DNA of 64,000 nt from Undaria pinnatifida. Taxonomy: Eukaryota; Sar; Phaeophyceae; Laminariales; Alariaceae. Below, piece by piece: positions 11,701 to 22,842 of the stretch; positions within the stretch are counted from its first letter, which is position 1; the number at the start of each line of letters is the position of its first letter. The translations under genes were made by a program, and so were the position numbers. The stretch is taken from positions 14,497,020 to 14,561,019 of the forward strand of contig JABAKD010000016.1 of assembly GCA_012845835.1 (NCBI GenBank), given 5' to 3'. The notes below the pieces were generated by a model. The model did no database searches, was not told where the DNA came from, and saw only the letters and a list, made by a program, of their open reading frames with translations.

Positions 11701-11819
11701 ACACTATATCATATAATCATATCACCATATCATCATGCCATCCCCCTTGTGCGGAGTCAAGGTTCTCCAGTCCCCACAACATGATCTAACTCGACCACCA
11801 TCTCGGCTACCGCCAAAAA

Positions 11820-12639
11820 AAAGATGAAAAAAAACGAGGAGAAAAGAGACAGTACCTCCACCCCTTGGTGGTCTTGCTCATCTATTGAGAAGCGTGTTTT
11901 CCACGTCGTTGCCAACCGACGTCAACTCCAACAGGGAGCGGGGGGAGATGGCCTGCTTCAGTTACATGGAACATGCCACGTCTACTGTAGGTGCACGCAC
12001 TCCCCAAATTGTCTTCATTTCCCACCGAACTTGATGAAATACGTTATTTATTTTTTACTTCTTTGACGAATTGGTCTTTTCGTCCCTAAGGTGAAAATGC
12101 CTGCTTGGTGATTCGTTTCCGACCAATCAGATGGACCTCAATTTGAACTCTAAACCACTCGAACTACCAGATACGTTTTTTTCATTTCTTCCATAAGACG
12201 GATGCCTAAGCGTAAGCTTTCATGGAAGATACGACTGTGCCACTAAGGAAGGCTCATAGCGAGAAGGACAGGGCTGGTTTTTTGGCTCTATTCGATTCAA
12301 CGTGCAGTACCACCAGGCAGGTGAGAACTATTCTTCATACTCTTATCTATTTAGAAGATGACATCTGGTGGTAATTATCGTCTTTTTTCGCCCTCTGACA
12401 ATATAGCGCACTACTATGTACCGCTGTAGATGCCGTTCCTATATAAATACAATACCCTTCCGTAAAGCATTAGAATCTCTCCTATGACTCTCTGCCGGCC
12501 ATTTTTCAATTTCCCTTCCCCGTGTCATTTCATTTCCAGGTACAACCTATCCTATTCCTCGTCAACGTTCCATCTCCCGGTCATTTGCTGCATTCCTCGT
12601 GTTTCCTCCTCCCTTTCCCTAGCGACCTGGCTGTCCTTC
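11820..12639. other. Gene-free stretch with a remnant of the 37762-38540 element
   Basis: At about 12095-12160 the words GCCTGCTTGGTGATTC, GACCAATCA and TCAATTTGAA match the right end of the insertion at 38460-38515. No supported gene is seen elsewhere in this stretch. Confidence 0.55.
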
Positions 12640-13152
12640 AGATCTAGTTTTTACCTGTGCACTGGGCGCGAAATAGTGCCCTGGATGGTGACAGAAATCA
12701 TCTAGAAAAAGGCGTTCCTTGCAGACGCCTTTCTGCGCTAAGGACGATCCACCCATCCCTCCGACGATGCTTGTCGCTACGTGGTCGATCAAGGTGCTGC
12801 CTTCCTTTCCGAGGCGCCCAAAGATTTCCATCGCGAGGGTGGCGAGTTTGTAGCTTCTCTCGTGGAAGGACACCTGTCCCGGACGAGAGTAGTGCCTGCG
12901 CTTGCGCGCCTCAGAAGTGAAAACAGCTAATCTGACTCGATCAGCGCTGCCTGCCTGCATATGGACGTCTGCTTGTGGGTCCACATACATAGGTGGCGTC
13001 GAGTAGTATCGCCTTGCTGCGATACCCCGATGCCTTCTGTATACGTTGATCTTATTCCATCCAACACTATGCATAAGCTCCAACATCGGCAACCCACGCA
13101 ACGAGTACAACGAAGCCAAGGGAAATCCTCTGCAAAGCGGCAACCTGCGCAC
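12640..13152 (-). pseudogene. LINE C-terminal fragment, second copy
   Basis: One open minus-strand frame carries the same block as 4539-5054: FTSEARKRRHYSRPGQVSFH, YKLATLAMEIFGRLGKEGS, HVATSIVGGMGGSSLAQKG and KERLF. It starts at about 13152 near sequence of unrelated character and is 5' truncated. It belongs to the same LINE family as the 4.5 kb copy. Confidence 0.6.
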
Positions 13153-13379
13153 GAAATATGTTCCTACTTCCGGTTTAGCATCGATCGTACCCGCTTGCTG
13201 CTCTTAGTCCACCCCTCCTTCTCATTACATGTTGTTCATCTCGCTTCTAACCATAAAAACCTAAGCCGCGTTCGGGCTCTATCCTGTTCTCTACGCCATG
13301 GGCGTGGATCTGTCACCCCTCGCCCCCCCCCCGGTCTCTTCATTGCTTTCTGCCCATCCCTTACTAAGTTAGCTGGAGC

Positions 13380-13745
13380 TTAAATCGGGAAAACTTTCGC
13401 GAAATAGCGACCTGTGTGTGGTCGCCGAGACGATTAGAAGTAGGCGTTCCTGCTCTACCTATTCCCTTGCCCTTGCCCCCCACCATTCTGTCCCCCTTCA
13501 ACGCTCGCTTGCTAGCTTGTGGACGGAGGTGCTGTCCTCCACCCGGAGACACCCAAAGCTTTCCACCGCGAAGGCGGCAAGGTTTCGTGGCCCCGTTCGT
13601 CGAAAGACTCATTCTTAAATTTGATCACTGATTTTGCCACCCGACAACGTGCGGCATCAACTTCCACGTCCAGCGCACGGGGTATTATATCGGTGTTTGT
13701 ATGGAAAATAGATTGGCGCCCGACCCTGAGCATCGTTTCTTAGGT
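13380..13745 (-). pseudogene. LINE C-terminal fragment, third copy
   Basis: The minus strand carries ESFDERGHETLPPSRWKALG (about 13560-13610), aligning with FDERSYKLTTLAAEHFGRLG of the other copies. After a break it carries GDHTQVAISRKFSRFKLQLT and a stop (13382-13440), the expected C-terminus of this protein family. Frameshifted and internally deleted. Confidence 0.55.
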
Positions 13746-14004
13746 CATACATTTTCTTATTTATCGCGAGAGGTTAACCTTTAGCTTCTTACGACCGAAG
13801 GTCTTATTAAGAAAAGCTGGCACCCTCTGCATTGTTCTTTAGATGGAAATAAAATACAGTAAGCATACTAAAAACACACCAAAACACAGTAGAACATTCA
13901 CCCTCCGTAAAATAAATGTTGCGTGCAGACGGGCGGATGAGTAGAGTCTAAAATATTGCATTATTTGTCCTCGTCTGCTGGAGGGTGCTAACCCAAAGTA
14001 GCCC

Positions 14005-14300
14005 TTCGCCCCGGTGGCGTATCAGGTTATCCACGAGCGTGGTATAGGTCAGTTTCGTGAGTTCGATTCCCCTCGAGTGCATGCTCGTATAAATCCGTGG
14101 GGACTTTATCTTGTGCATAAATTGACTCGCCAAAAGCGAGAGAGCGTGAGTTAGCAACACTCGATGAAAAATCGACGAGCAGTGGGATTGCTGAACCCTA
14201 CGCGCGATAAAAATTTAAGGCAAGAACCGGGGGGAAGAAGGGACGACACCTGTGACCACGGCTTGTCCAGAAGCTGGAAAGTAGATGAGTGTAGAAAAAA
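14005..14300 (+). repeat. tRNA-related SINE, copy 1
   Basis: The head GGTGGCGTATCAGGTTATCC resembles a Pol III A box. GTGAGTTCGATTCCCC (about 14057-14072) is a near-consensus B box. The body then follows: AAATTGACTCGCC, GAGAGCGTGAGTTAGCAAC, ACTCGATGAAAAATCGACGA, TTGCTGAACCCTA, GGGACGACACCTGTGACCAC and GGCTTGTCCAGAAGCTGGAA. The same order recurs at 19733-20022, 23322-23590 and (5' truncated) 34278-34480. Confidence 0.8.
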
Positions 14301-17300
14301 ACAACAAAAAGTAGAGTGTAAGCGTGCAGAATAGCACGGGTGAAAGTTGGTGCAAAGCTCTGCTCTAAGCTATGATGATGCCCTCCGTCGAGGCCCAGGG
14401 TGTGATGTCATGGTAAATACCGTGAGGGTAGAGGGCAATATGGTCCTGGGGACCGACTACTGTATGGAAGGCGTGCCTCGGGCTCTGCACTGGTCACCCA
14501 CACGAGGGTTGCTCTGGATGCTGTACATCTTGTATTAGTCTGTTGCTGCCAGCCTGATGCCTTCTGACAAAAGTGCGGTTTCATCTCATTCAAGCAGGTT
14601 GTAACATCTACACAATTGGCATCGTCGAGGTCCATTTGGGTACTACATACCTGGTATAATATTATATACCGGTAGAGTATTACCAGGGGAGCTTCGCCGC
14701 GGCGAGCTACCCGCCCGCCTTGGCTTGTTCGACATTTTCGACGATGCATGAGATGTATTATGATAATAGGATTATAAGCAACTCGAGGCTGTACATACGA
14801 CAACACTGCCAAGGGGTATGAGTCGAGTTTGGATAAAGAGAAAGGAACACTGGAATCAAAAGAAATAAACCACAGCATCAAACTGGGTGATCCGGCACAC
14901 GATGACGAACAACAGCAGCAGCAGCCCCCGCACAACTCCTGTGCTCGTGTAATTTCAAGAACGGTAGGAGCGACAGCTTCCGCAGTTCGACAATGGCAAA
15001 CAGCAGTTCCAGTAATGCAATCAAAATATTTTCACTTTGCTTTGAGCCCTTACGAAAAAAGCTAAAAACAAAGGAAACAAAAGAAGTAAAAGCGTACCTG
15101 GTATCTGATATCGGATAATAATGTACACGCCGACAAGGGAAGAAAAGAAAGAAACCATCTGTAAAAAAAAAGTCAGTTTATCGAGATTCGAACTCGTGGC
15201 TATTGATTGACAATTGTTCGGGGCTACCCCTCAAGTTACTGTTGTACGATTACTACATGGACAACATTTTGTGTTGTTATACCTACGACTACGCACATGA
15301 CTTTTCGGAACAAAAAATGGCTAAAACACGATTTCGCAGGGGGTGTCACGACACGAAGCGAGAACCGCCGAGACTGCTCCCGGCAGAGTCGGGAGAGGGG
15401 ATCAAGGTGAGGGACGTCCAGGAAACAGCGCGCCGAGAGACGGACCTCAGCTCGTGTTCTCTCGAAGACGGCTCAAAACCTGGTCTAAATCGGGCCTCTC
15501 GATCGCTGAGACGACAGGGCCAATGTATTTAAATATGTATTTATACATCTCATACTATTGTGCATAGTATTGTACGTAGTATTCTATATAGTATTATACA
15601 TAGTGCTATACATAGTATCTTACCAGGTACGTAGTATTATACATAGAAGTATATATATATGATTACACATAGTATTATTAATACTACTCTGATGACGTTT
15701 GGTTCTGTTTTCTCAACTATATATAGCCATCCTCATTTGTATTCTTTAACTTTTTCGTTCAGGAAAGTTCGATCCTGGAATACCTCCATCTCCGACTTCG
15801 AATGGGTTTTTTCAGCGCGGTCATGGCTCGTATTACAATACCAGGTAGTGGTTTCTTTGTTGTGTTCCTACGATTTGAAGTCTGTGGCATACCTGGTACC
15901 TGATTGGAATTGTGGTCGATAATTCTTCGTTTTGCCGTTCTTTGAAATCAACCAGCAGGGCAGACGAATTTGGGATGATGTGTCCGAGTTTTTTTGTCTT
16001 TGAGTGCTTCTGCAAATCGATTTATGCTGGTGAGGTTGAGGAATTTTGGTTTTTCCATGCCTTTAAATCAATCTTTGTGATGTGGTCGAGGAATTATTGT
16101 TTTGACGTGCTTCTGTGACGTATTTCGTCTGTTCGATACTCTCCTATGCACCTCGTATGACCTCTCCTATAGTACAGTCGCTTCTTCTATGTACATGTTC
16201 TATTGGCGTTTGTCTTTTTAAGGCTGTGTTTTCGACTTTCTAATTAGAGAGCACATAACCAAACGTCATAAGAAATGTAGCCCCTCGTGCACTCTCTTTG
16301 TTTTTCGTCGGTTTCGTTTCTCGGGTTCAAAGCGGACGAGCGGTTAAAACGGTTTGTCAGACATCAGGCGTTCGTTGGTTCGTTGCTGGAGACAACAAGA
16401 AGGGTAATTGCTGCAGTAGGGCATACAAAATACCTGTCTCCCATGATCGGTATGATCGGTATACCATCCCTATCACTATTGGTGTGTTAATTGGGGAGGT
16501 GGGGGAGACAGAGGCTTAATCAGCGGGCATGGAACGGGCCGTTGGAACAGCATGGCAGCTGTCGCTTTACGAGACGCGAAACAGTTTTGTCAGGGATTAA
16601 CCGTCGTTTTCCTTTTGCGGGCCTATGGCATCCGAAACTGTTGTGTGCAGTTCGTGACGGTTTACTGTTAAATCTACCCGAATCTTAGCTTCATCGTCGG
16701 CCCTGGCTACAGTAGGCCCCCGCCGAAGCCCCCTTGTACATAGTGCATATAGTCTGACACCCCCATTTTAACTCCAGTACAGGCCATTCACGCGACTGGC
16801 TCTGTAGAACCTCGACCAAAACCGGACTTAAAATAATGTACTTTGTTGGCACAGCGTAGCAAGCAGACTGTATAGTGGTATGGTGGTGCATGTCGAGAAA
16901 CCGAAAAGGACACTAATTGCCTGACACTTGTAAACAAGGAACGATAGTCGCTCAAGCGACCTTTGAAAACAAATAACCCGCATCCCCTATCGTGGCCACC
17001 GTGGTCACTTCCATTCTCGCTCGCTTGGCTCGAACGAGGTCATATTGTGAGGTGGTACCCGACGGGATGTAGGGTTGTCGGTGTTGGGAAGCGTGCTTCT
17101 CATGGGGTTCTGGTGCCTTTATCCATCTCTCCTTTGGCTCGCTGCCTAAACGCAAAGCTGCTGTTACTCTAAAGGAACGCTAAAAGATAAATGAGCAGAG
17201 AAGGGCAGTGGCCGATGACGGGTGTCCTTCCTGGACCATCACCGTCACGTACGTTCTTGCCCATCTATGATGTAACTGAGACATCTAGTGTCACCTGATT
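14301..17300. other. About 3 kb without a supported gene
   Basis: It contains an AT-rich tract of ATACATAGTATT-like words (about 15530-15690). At 15180-15200 the minus strand reads GAGTTCGAATCTCG, a B-box-like word, followed by a T run (about 15161-15170), possibly a tRNA-like remnant. Open frames at 14408-14935 (minus) and 15203-15567 (plus) show no recognisable domain. Confidence 0.5.
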
Positions 17301-17304
17301 TCAC

Positions 17305-17895
17305 CTCAACCATGACATGGTTTCATGCCGAATCTGTAAACTACCCATCTACGGAGAGCACCCGACAACAAGCGGGTATCACCTCCACACTATCCTATGC
17401 CGACGCGCTTGTCCAAACAGAATTCGAGGGCATGGAGACGACGGCGCGAAGACGGACGACATTGATCGCGGGTTTCGTGGCCAGCATGGGAGAGGATCGC
17501 CTACCCGAGACGGTGACGTTAAGGGAGTTGGTTGGGGGCAGGGGAAGGGCTAATCTCGGGGGCAGGAGAAGGGAGCAAGGCTTGGTGTGATAAGATAGGG
17601 AGCACAGTTGTAGAGTGCTGTCTTTACAGCGGCTCAGAGGTACTGGAGCAAGTGGCGACCTTATTCCTGTTGTCGTTTCATTATATCGACAAGTACGACG
17701 CCATCGAAACACTTGCTATGAAAGGGGTTGGGAGGAAATGGGGGTATTTCCCGTACCGTGCTCAGCCTTGATGAAGGGTTAGATGGGGCGCATCCAGGAA
17801 GATCCGAAGGACCTCGACCTCAAGTTAGAAGGATGGCGCGATGCTACACAGAAAGTCGGCAGATTGATTCGACGGGTCGAGGTCAGGTAGTTGTT
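17305..17895 (+). pseudogene. LINE C-terminal tail fragment
   Basis: The plus-strand frame 17288-17590 contains LSYADALVQTEFEGMETTAR, then RRRTTLIAGFVASMGEDRLP and LRELVGGRG. After a break, about 17783-17890 reads EDPKDLDLKLEGWRDATQKV and GRLIRRVE before TAG. From general knowledge, the series RLP..LGELVGG...W...A...GRW.RRVE matches the C-terminal domain common in LINE proteins of algae and other protists. Two frame breaks and a missing reverse transcriptase make it a remnant. A C run follows at 17911-17930. Confidence 0.6.
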
Positions 17896-18328
17896 GTTTT
17901 GAGTTAGCTTCCCCCCCCCCCCCCCCCCCCGCTCTGCTGGCACGTCTACAGTTTTTTTTGCCAACTATTTAATAAAACTCTTCCTGTTTTCTCCTTGTTA
18001 TCGAGGTATATTTAGGACCTTCCCCAATGAGCGAACTTATCTTTTAGCTTATATTGGCTTTTTGAGCTTATGGAAAAGCTTATGTCCGAGCGAGCATAGC
18101 CAACATGCTAAATAGCTTATGTGAGAGAATAACAAGGAAAATCGAGCATAATAAGGTGGTTATGCCCGCCCCCATTTCGGGTGTATATGTGCAATATATG
18201 TGCGTCTGGTTGTCTGGCAGCACGGTGGAGACGCCAAATGGGTGGCCGCACGGTAATAATGCAATTCACGAGGCTTAATTACACCTATTGTCGGCTCTGT
18301 TCATCGCCATGATATTAGACGGTCCTAC

Positions 18329-18607
18329 ATGAGAACACATAAATACGCGAAGGATGAGTACCACATCTTAGCTTCTAACGCTGACGCTGGGTACCATCTG
18401 TGGCAATTCTGGCATGACAATAGGCTTGAGCTGCCGCGTTGGTATGATGCTGCAAAGGACATCGCGTTGATTCAGCCATCCTCCGCGTTCATGGAACGGG
18501 TATTTTGTCTTCTGCGCGCTTGTATGGACGAGAGGCAGGAGTCTAGCTTCAGTGACCGCATTGAAGCATCCACTCTTCTCAAGTACAACATGGGGCGGGG
18601 AAAGTAG
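18329..18607 (+). pseudogene. hAT-superfamily transposase, C-terminal dimerisation domain remnant
   Basis: The 92-residue frame ends with LPRWYDAAKDIALIQPSSAF, then MERVFCLL and SFSDRIEASTLLKYNMG. The pattern LP.W...A..I..IQPSSA..ERVF.LL....D..Q.S...D.IE.S..L.YN is the hAT C-terminal dimerisation domain. The catalytic core and N-terminal zinc finger are not found upstream. It is therefore a 5'-truncated remnant that would not act as a transposase alone. Confidence 0.8.
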
Positions 18608-18836
18608 CATTGCGTCCTGCGGGGTGCGGGGGTGCTGGGTAGTCCGCTCTGTTTGGCTAGCTCGCTAGCTCTGTTTTTGCTGTCGAGTTTCAAGTACATG
18701 TAGCTCAAGAGAGTTCAAGCAAGTTTCCAACTGACATGGTGGTGCGGTGGTATGGAAAAGGCAGCAAGGCACTGTGCGCACTGTGCTGTATGTGGACACA
18801 ACACACAACAACAGCTGCAGTAGTAGTATCATACGT

Positions 18837-20430
18837 AAATATATACAAGGGCTCCGCATGGGTGTCGGCATACGCCGGCACCCATGCTTCGGGCAGGGCA
18901 GGGCAGCACTTCGGATTGGTCGTTTCAATGCTTGGGAGAGTAAAAAAGTCACCACACACAATCATAGTCTGCGCGTTCAGTATGTAAGGTAATGCCATGA
19001 GTTCGATAGAGACTAACAATCATAACAATGTACTACTAATAAAAGCTACCGTTTTTAAGTGAATCCGATTCCGAGCTTCATTCATCAGATTTCGGTCGGA
19101 TAAATCGGAGCGCACGCCGACTGACCCTTCAGTCTGGCGACGAAACGTGTCGAGTGCGTTTCTTATGATAGTTTTTCTCGATCAAGCATCCGGGCCCAGT
19201 AAGCTGACTTACCATGTCCGCTGGGTGTGATTAGAGAAGTTGTACATGGACCAATTGCATAATACAACAGCAGTCAGTCCAGATCGAGTCGATCGGTGCA
19301 ACTTGCTTGGGTATCGTATTATTACAGCAACAGTATTACACTTCACTTATTTTTTTTCTCCATCCCATTTATTGTGATGCTCGCATTACTCTCGCCCTCC
19401 CAATGCAGTAGTACAACTTAGATCCGGGGTCATATAGCGCCCCCCCCCCCCCTTCCTCACTACGGCGCCTGCCCTAATTTTTATCGCGAAAAGAGTTCAG
19501 CATTTTCTTCCCTCGTCGATTCGCGTCGATTCGTACCTACCCACGCTGCTAGGCGATTTCAGCAGGTAGTTGATCTTTTTTTCCCATTTATTTCTGCAAA
19601 TAAATAAAGCCAACAAACAAGCTCACAACGGTGGTTATTTAACTCAAGGACCAACGCTAGTATTAATAGTAGTAGTAGTATTCGAGTGTAACCCCACTAG
19701 ACCACCGGGGCGACCGGCTCTATATCACTCACTGCCCCGCTGGCGTATCAGGTTATATTCTCGAGCCTGGTATAGATCGGCTTCGTGAGTTCGAATCTCC
19801 CCGAGTGCGTACTCGTACAAGTTTTCGTCTTGTGCACTAATTGACTTGCGGAAAGCGCGAAAGCGTGAGTCAGCAACACTGGATGAAGAATCGACGATCA
19901 GTGGGTGCTGAACCCTATGCGCCAAAAAAAATGAAGGCAATAACCGGGGGGGGGGAGGGAAGGACGACACCTGTGACATGGCTTGTATGTCCAGAAGCTT
20001 GAAATTGAAAGTAGAAGTGTGCCAAAAAAAACCCACTAGAGGAGATGATCAATCAGCAATTAGCAGCAATAAGGAGCACGTCAAGTACGAAGCAGCACAA
20101 ACTTATTTGTCAGTTACGTACCAACACACGATCGCTTGCACTTGCCCGGCAAACGGCCACAGCAACGGAGTCAGGGACCACAGCAACAACAAAGCACGCC
20201 ATCCTACTGTCTACTTACCACCACCTTCGTGTGGCGCAGCTTAACAACAGAGGAGGAATTTGTATAATACAACCCTCGAGGCCCCGGGGACACAGCCACT
20301 CGCAATGCTGCTATGTGGCTTTTCCTGGCGCAGTAATCGTAATCACTACTACCTCCTCCTCGTTTAGTCGTGCGTGCGCTTGCCACGTCTAAATCCATGT
20401 ATGTACGCGTACCTACCGAAATTCACCATG
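18837..20430 (+). repeat. Composite 1.6 kb repeat, copy A (uninterrupted)
   Basis: Collinear and highly similar to 20987-21369 plus 22843-24290. It includes a conserved hairpin (about 18856-18887), a block with ACTTAGATCCGGGGTCATAT (about 19418), a SINE (19733-20022) and a 3' block with CCTCGAGGCCCCGGGGAC (about 20273). No coding frame is shared between the copies. Confidence 0.85.
19733..20022 (+). repeat. tRNA-related SINE, copy 2
   Basis: CCCCGCTGGCGTATCAGGTT is the A-box region and GTGAGTTCGAATCTCCCC the B-box region. The body and tail are as at 14005-14300, ending GAAAGTAGAAGTGTGCC. It is part of the composite repeat. Confidence 0.8.
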
Positions 20431-20454
20431 GATGAATGAATGAAATGCATTCAT

Positions 20455-20580
20455 AACGTCTCCAGCGCGCACGCTCCTGAATACCAAGTATGATCTGGGT
20501 GAGAATCGTACTCACGACATATCCTTCGTTGGTTATATAGCACTATGCCCACTGAGCCGAAAGGAAACGACACACAGCAG
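20455..20580 (-). repeat. tRNA-like sequence, probably a second SINE or tRNA pseudogene
   Basis: On the minus strand GGCTCAGTGGGCATAGTGC looks like a D-arm/A box, and GTGAGTACGATTCTCACCC like a T-arm/B box at nearly tRNA spacing. No anticodon stem forms, so it is not called a functional tRNA. Confidence 0.5.
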
Positions 20581-20774
20581 TAGTAGTAGCTACGATAGGG
20601 CATGCGCTTGGAGGCGGTCATGAAAAAAGCATCGTCGGGAAGTAATTTAGATGCCAATATGGAAATGACGCCAATTTGGAAATGTTGTCCCTTATTTATT
20701 CGTTCATGTTTTTCATATGCCAAGATCCAAGAATAGCTCGGGCGGACACCGCCCACATTCAAAAATAAAGCGCC

Positions 20775-20950
20775 CTTCTCGCTTGTCTCGCTCAGCGTCT
20801 ATCCGCGTTCACGTCGAGGTGCGGAACGGATACGGCAGGGCGAGGGGGGTTTGAGCCGCCCCCCGAAGACGGCGCTCGAACGAAGCTATTTGACCGAGAA
20901 TTTCAGTTCCGCGAATCGCATACTGAAGCCGAGACGAAAAAAAACTCCTG
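20775..20950 (-). repeat. Dispersed repeat family 2, copy B (inverted)
   Basis: Inverse match to 4105-4285. It starts CTTCTCGCTTGTCTCGCTCA and ends near GCCGAGACGAAAAAAAACTC. Confidence 0.75.
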
Positions 20951-20986
20951 ACCGAATCCCCGAAAAAAAGAAGGATCGTGTATATA

Positions 20987-21369
20987 TATACAAAGGCTCC
21001 GCATGGGTGCCGGCATACGCCGGCACCCATGCTCCGGGTAGGGCAGGGCAGCACTTCGGATTGTTCGATTCAATACTTGGTAGAGTAAAAAAGTCACCAC
21101 ACACAATCATAGTCTGCGCGTACAGTATGTAAGGTAATTCCAAGAGTTCGACATAGACTAGCAATCATAACAATGTACTAGTATTAATAGCTACCGTTTT
21201 TTAAGTGAATCCGATTCCGAGCTTCATTCATCAGATTTCGGTCGGATAAAATCGGAGCACACGCCGACTGACCCTTCAGTCTGGCGACGAAACGTGTCGA
21301 GTGCGTTTCTTATGATAGTTTTACTCGATCAAGCATCCGGGCCCAGTAAGCTGACTTAACATGTCCGCT
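20987..21369 (+). repeat. Composite repeat, copy B, 5' part
   Basis: Matches 18837-19220 almost base for base. The match ends at CATGTCCGCT, where an insertion begins. It contains a perfect hairpin with 14-bp arms, GCATGGGTGCCGGC and GCCGGCACCCATGC, and a 4-nt loop (about 21000-21031). Confidence 0.85.
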
Positions 21370-22842
21370 TCGTGTTCTCTTCGCAGCCACTGAGAGACGC
21401 GCACTGAGCCAGCTTCTGAAATATACAATGCATGCTATAATTGTATCATCTTGATCCGAGCCTCCCAGATCGACTGTCTGTGTGTTGCCTGATCGTGGAG
21501 AAACGTGCTGATGTTGTTCCAGGCGTGAAACACGGTGGTATGACTGCCTTCGTCATTCAAATCCTCGAATGCTATTGCAATGCTGCTGCTTGTTGCTGGC
21601 TGTGTAGATCGCTCACTTCTTGTAGATGCAGTACGCGACTACAGCGCTGACGATATTAGACGAAAATAAAACATGTCAGTTTTGTTTGATCGCTCATTGG
21701 ACAGGATTCATACACAAAGTAGGCGTCACCCAGGCACGATAGGGGATCGGAATCCATCCACACATACATGATACTTCCCCGCACGGTGTGGAAATCCCAA
21801 CCCCACCGGTCGATTTTCTAATTGGCCATGGTTCGCATGTTGAGCCAGCTCCACCTCGGGAGGATATAGGGTCCTATCCCCGGTCCAGAGGTCGTTCCAC
21901 ATCTCTAAACCTTCTATCAACCGGGGAAGCAAACCGAGATTTCTCGGGTCGACACGGTGCGAAAATCCCAATCCCGTTGGCTATTCGCTGATTGGTTCGA
22001 GCTCCACAGCGCCGTCCTAGGCGGATAGAGGCCCAGCAATGAGGGGCATTTCCGTCGCACACGGGGAAAATAGGGTCCCATCCCCGATTCATTAATCCCC
22101 CAAATCTATGCAGCTCAAAAAAGCGGGAACAACAACGACGACCTCCCGTGTCGACACCACTCCGCACGACGTGGAACCCCAACCATATTCGATTACCCCT
22201 GATTGGCTGGGGCTCGAAAATAAGGGCAACGCCACCATGGGAGGACATAGAGTCCTGTGCCCGTTTCAGAAATCCTGACAAACCGGGGACGATAATCGAT
22301 TTCTGCCGCGGGTCGACCCAGCCCTGCACGATTGTGCGACAATCATCTATTATTCACATTGGCTTATCGTTGAGGGGCTGTACAGCTCGTAGAGCCAGGG
22401 ACACCCGGGGAGGAGATAGACCAGCAAACGGGCGGGGGGCATTTCGATGCACCCGGTGAGGATAGGGCCCCATCGCCGTTCCAGAAATCCCTCCATACCC
22501 CATCAACGCCAACAAACCGGGGACGGAAACCGACTTCTCCCGCGTCGACACCACACAGCGTATACAACGCCAGCACCACAGAACAGGGTTCAACCCCGGT
22601 TCAGAAATCCTTCAAGGAATTTTAATTAGAAAAAATTGGGGCAACTCGCGCTACTGCTGAAGTTTAATTCGTATACCCCAACCGCGCGGTACGCGGACAT
22701 TTCATTTGACCCTGCCTCGATACCACCCCGCACAGTGTAACCCAACCTTTCATTGATCGGCTCGACCGGGGTTCGTGGATCGAGTAAACCGCCACTCACT
22801 AAGAAGTTCAGCAACTTCAATGACTATCATCTCATACTGGCC
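21370..22842. repeat. 1.47 kb insertion with degenerate tandem units
   Basis: It separates the two parts of composite repeat copy B. From about 21780 to 22750 it holds about four diverged units with GGGTCGACAC, AATCCCAACC, GATTGGCTGGGGCTC, GGAGGATATAGGGTCC, TTCCAGAAATCC and CAAACCGGGGACG, at about 160-360 bp spacing. No transposase or terminal repeat is recognised. Confidence 0.65.
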
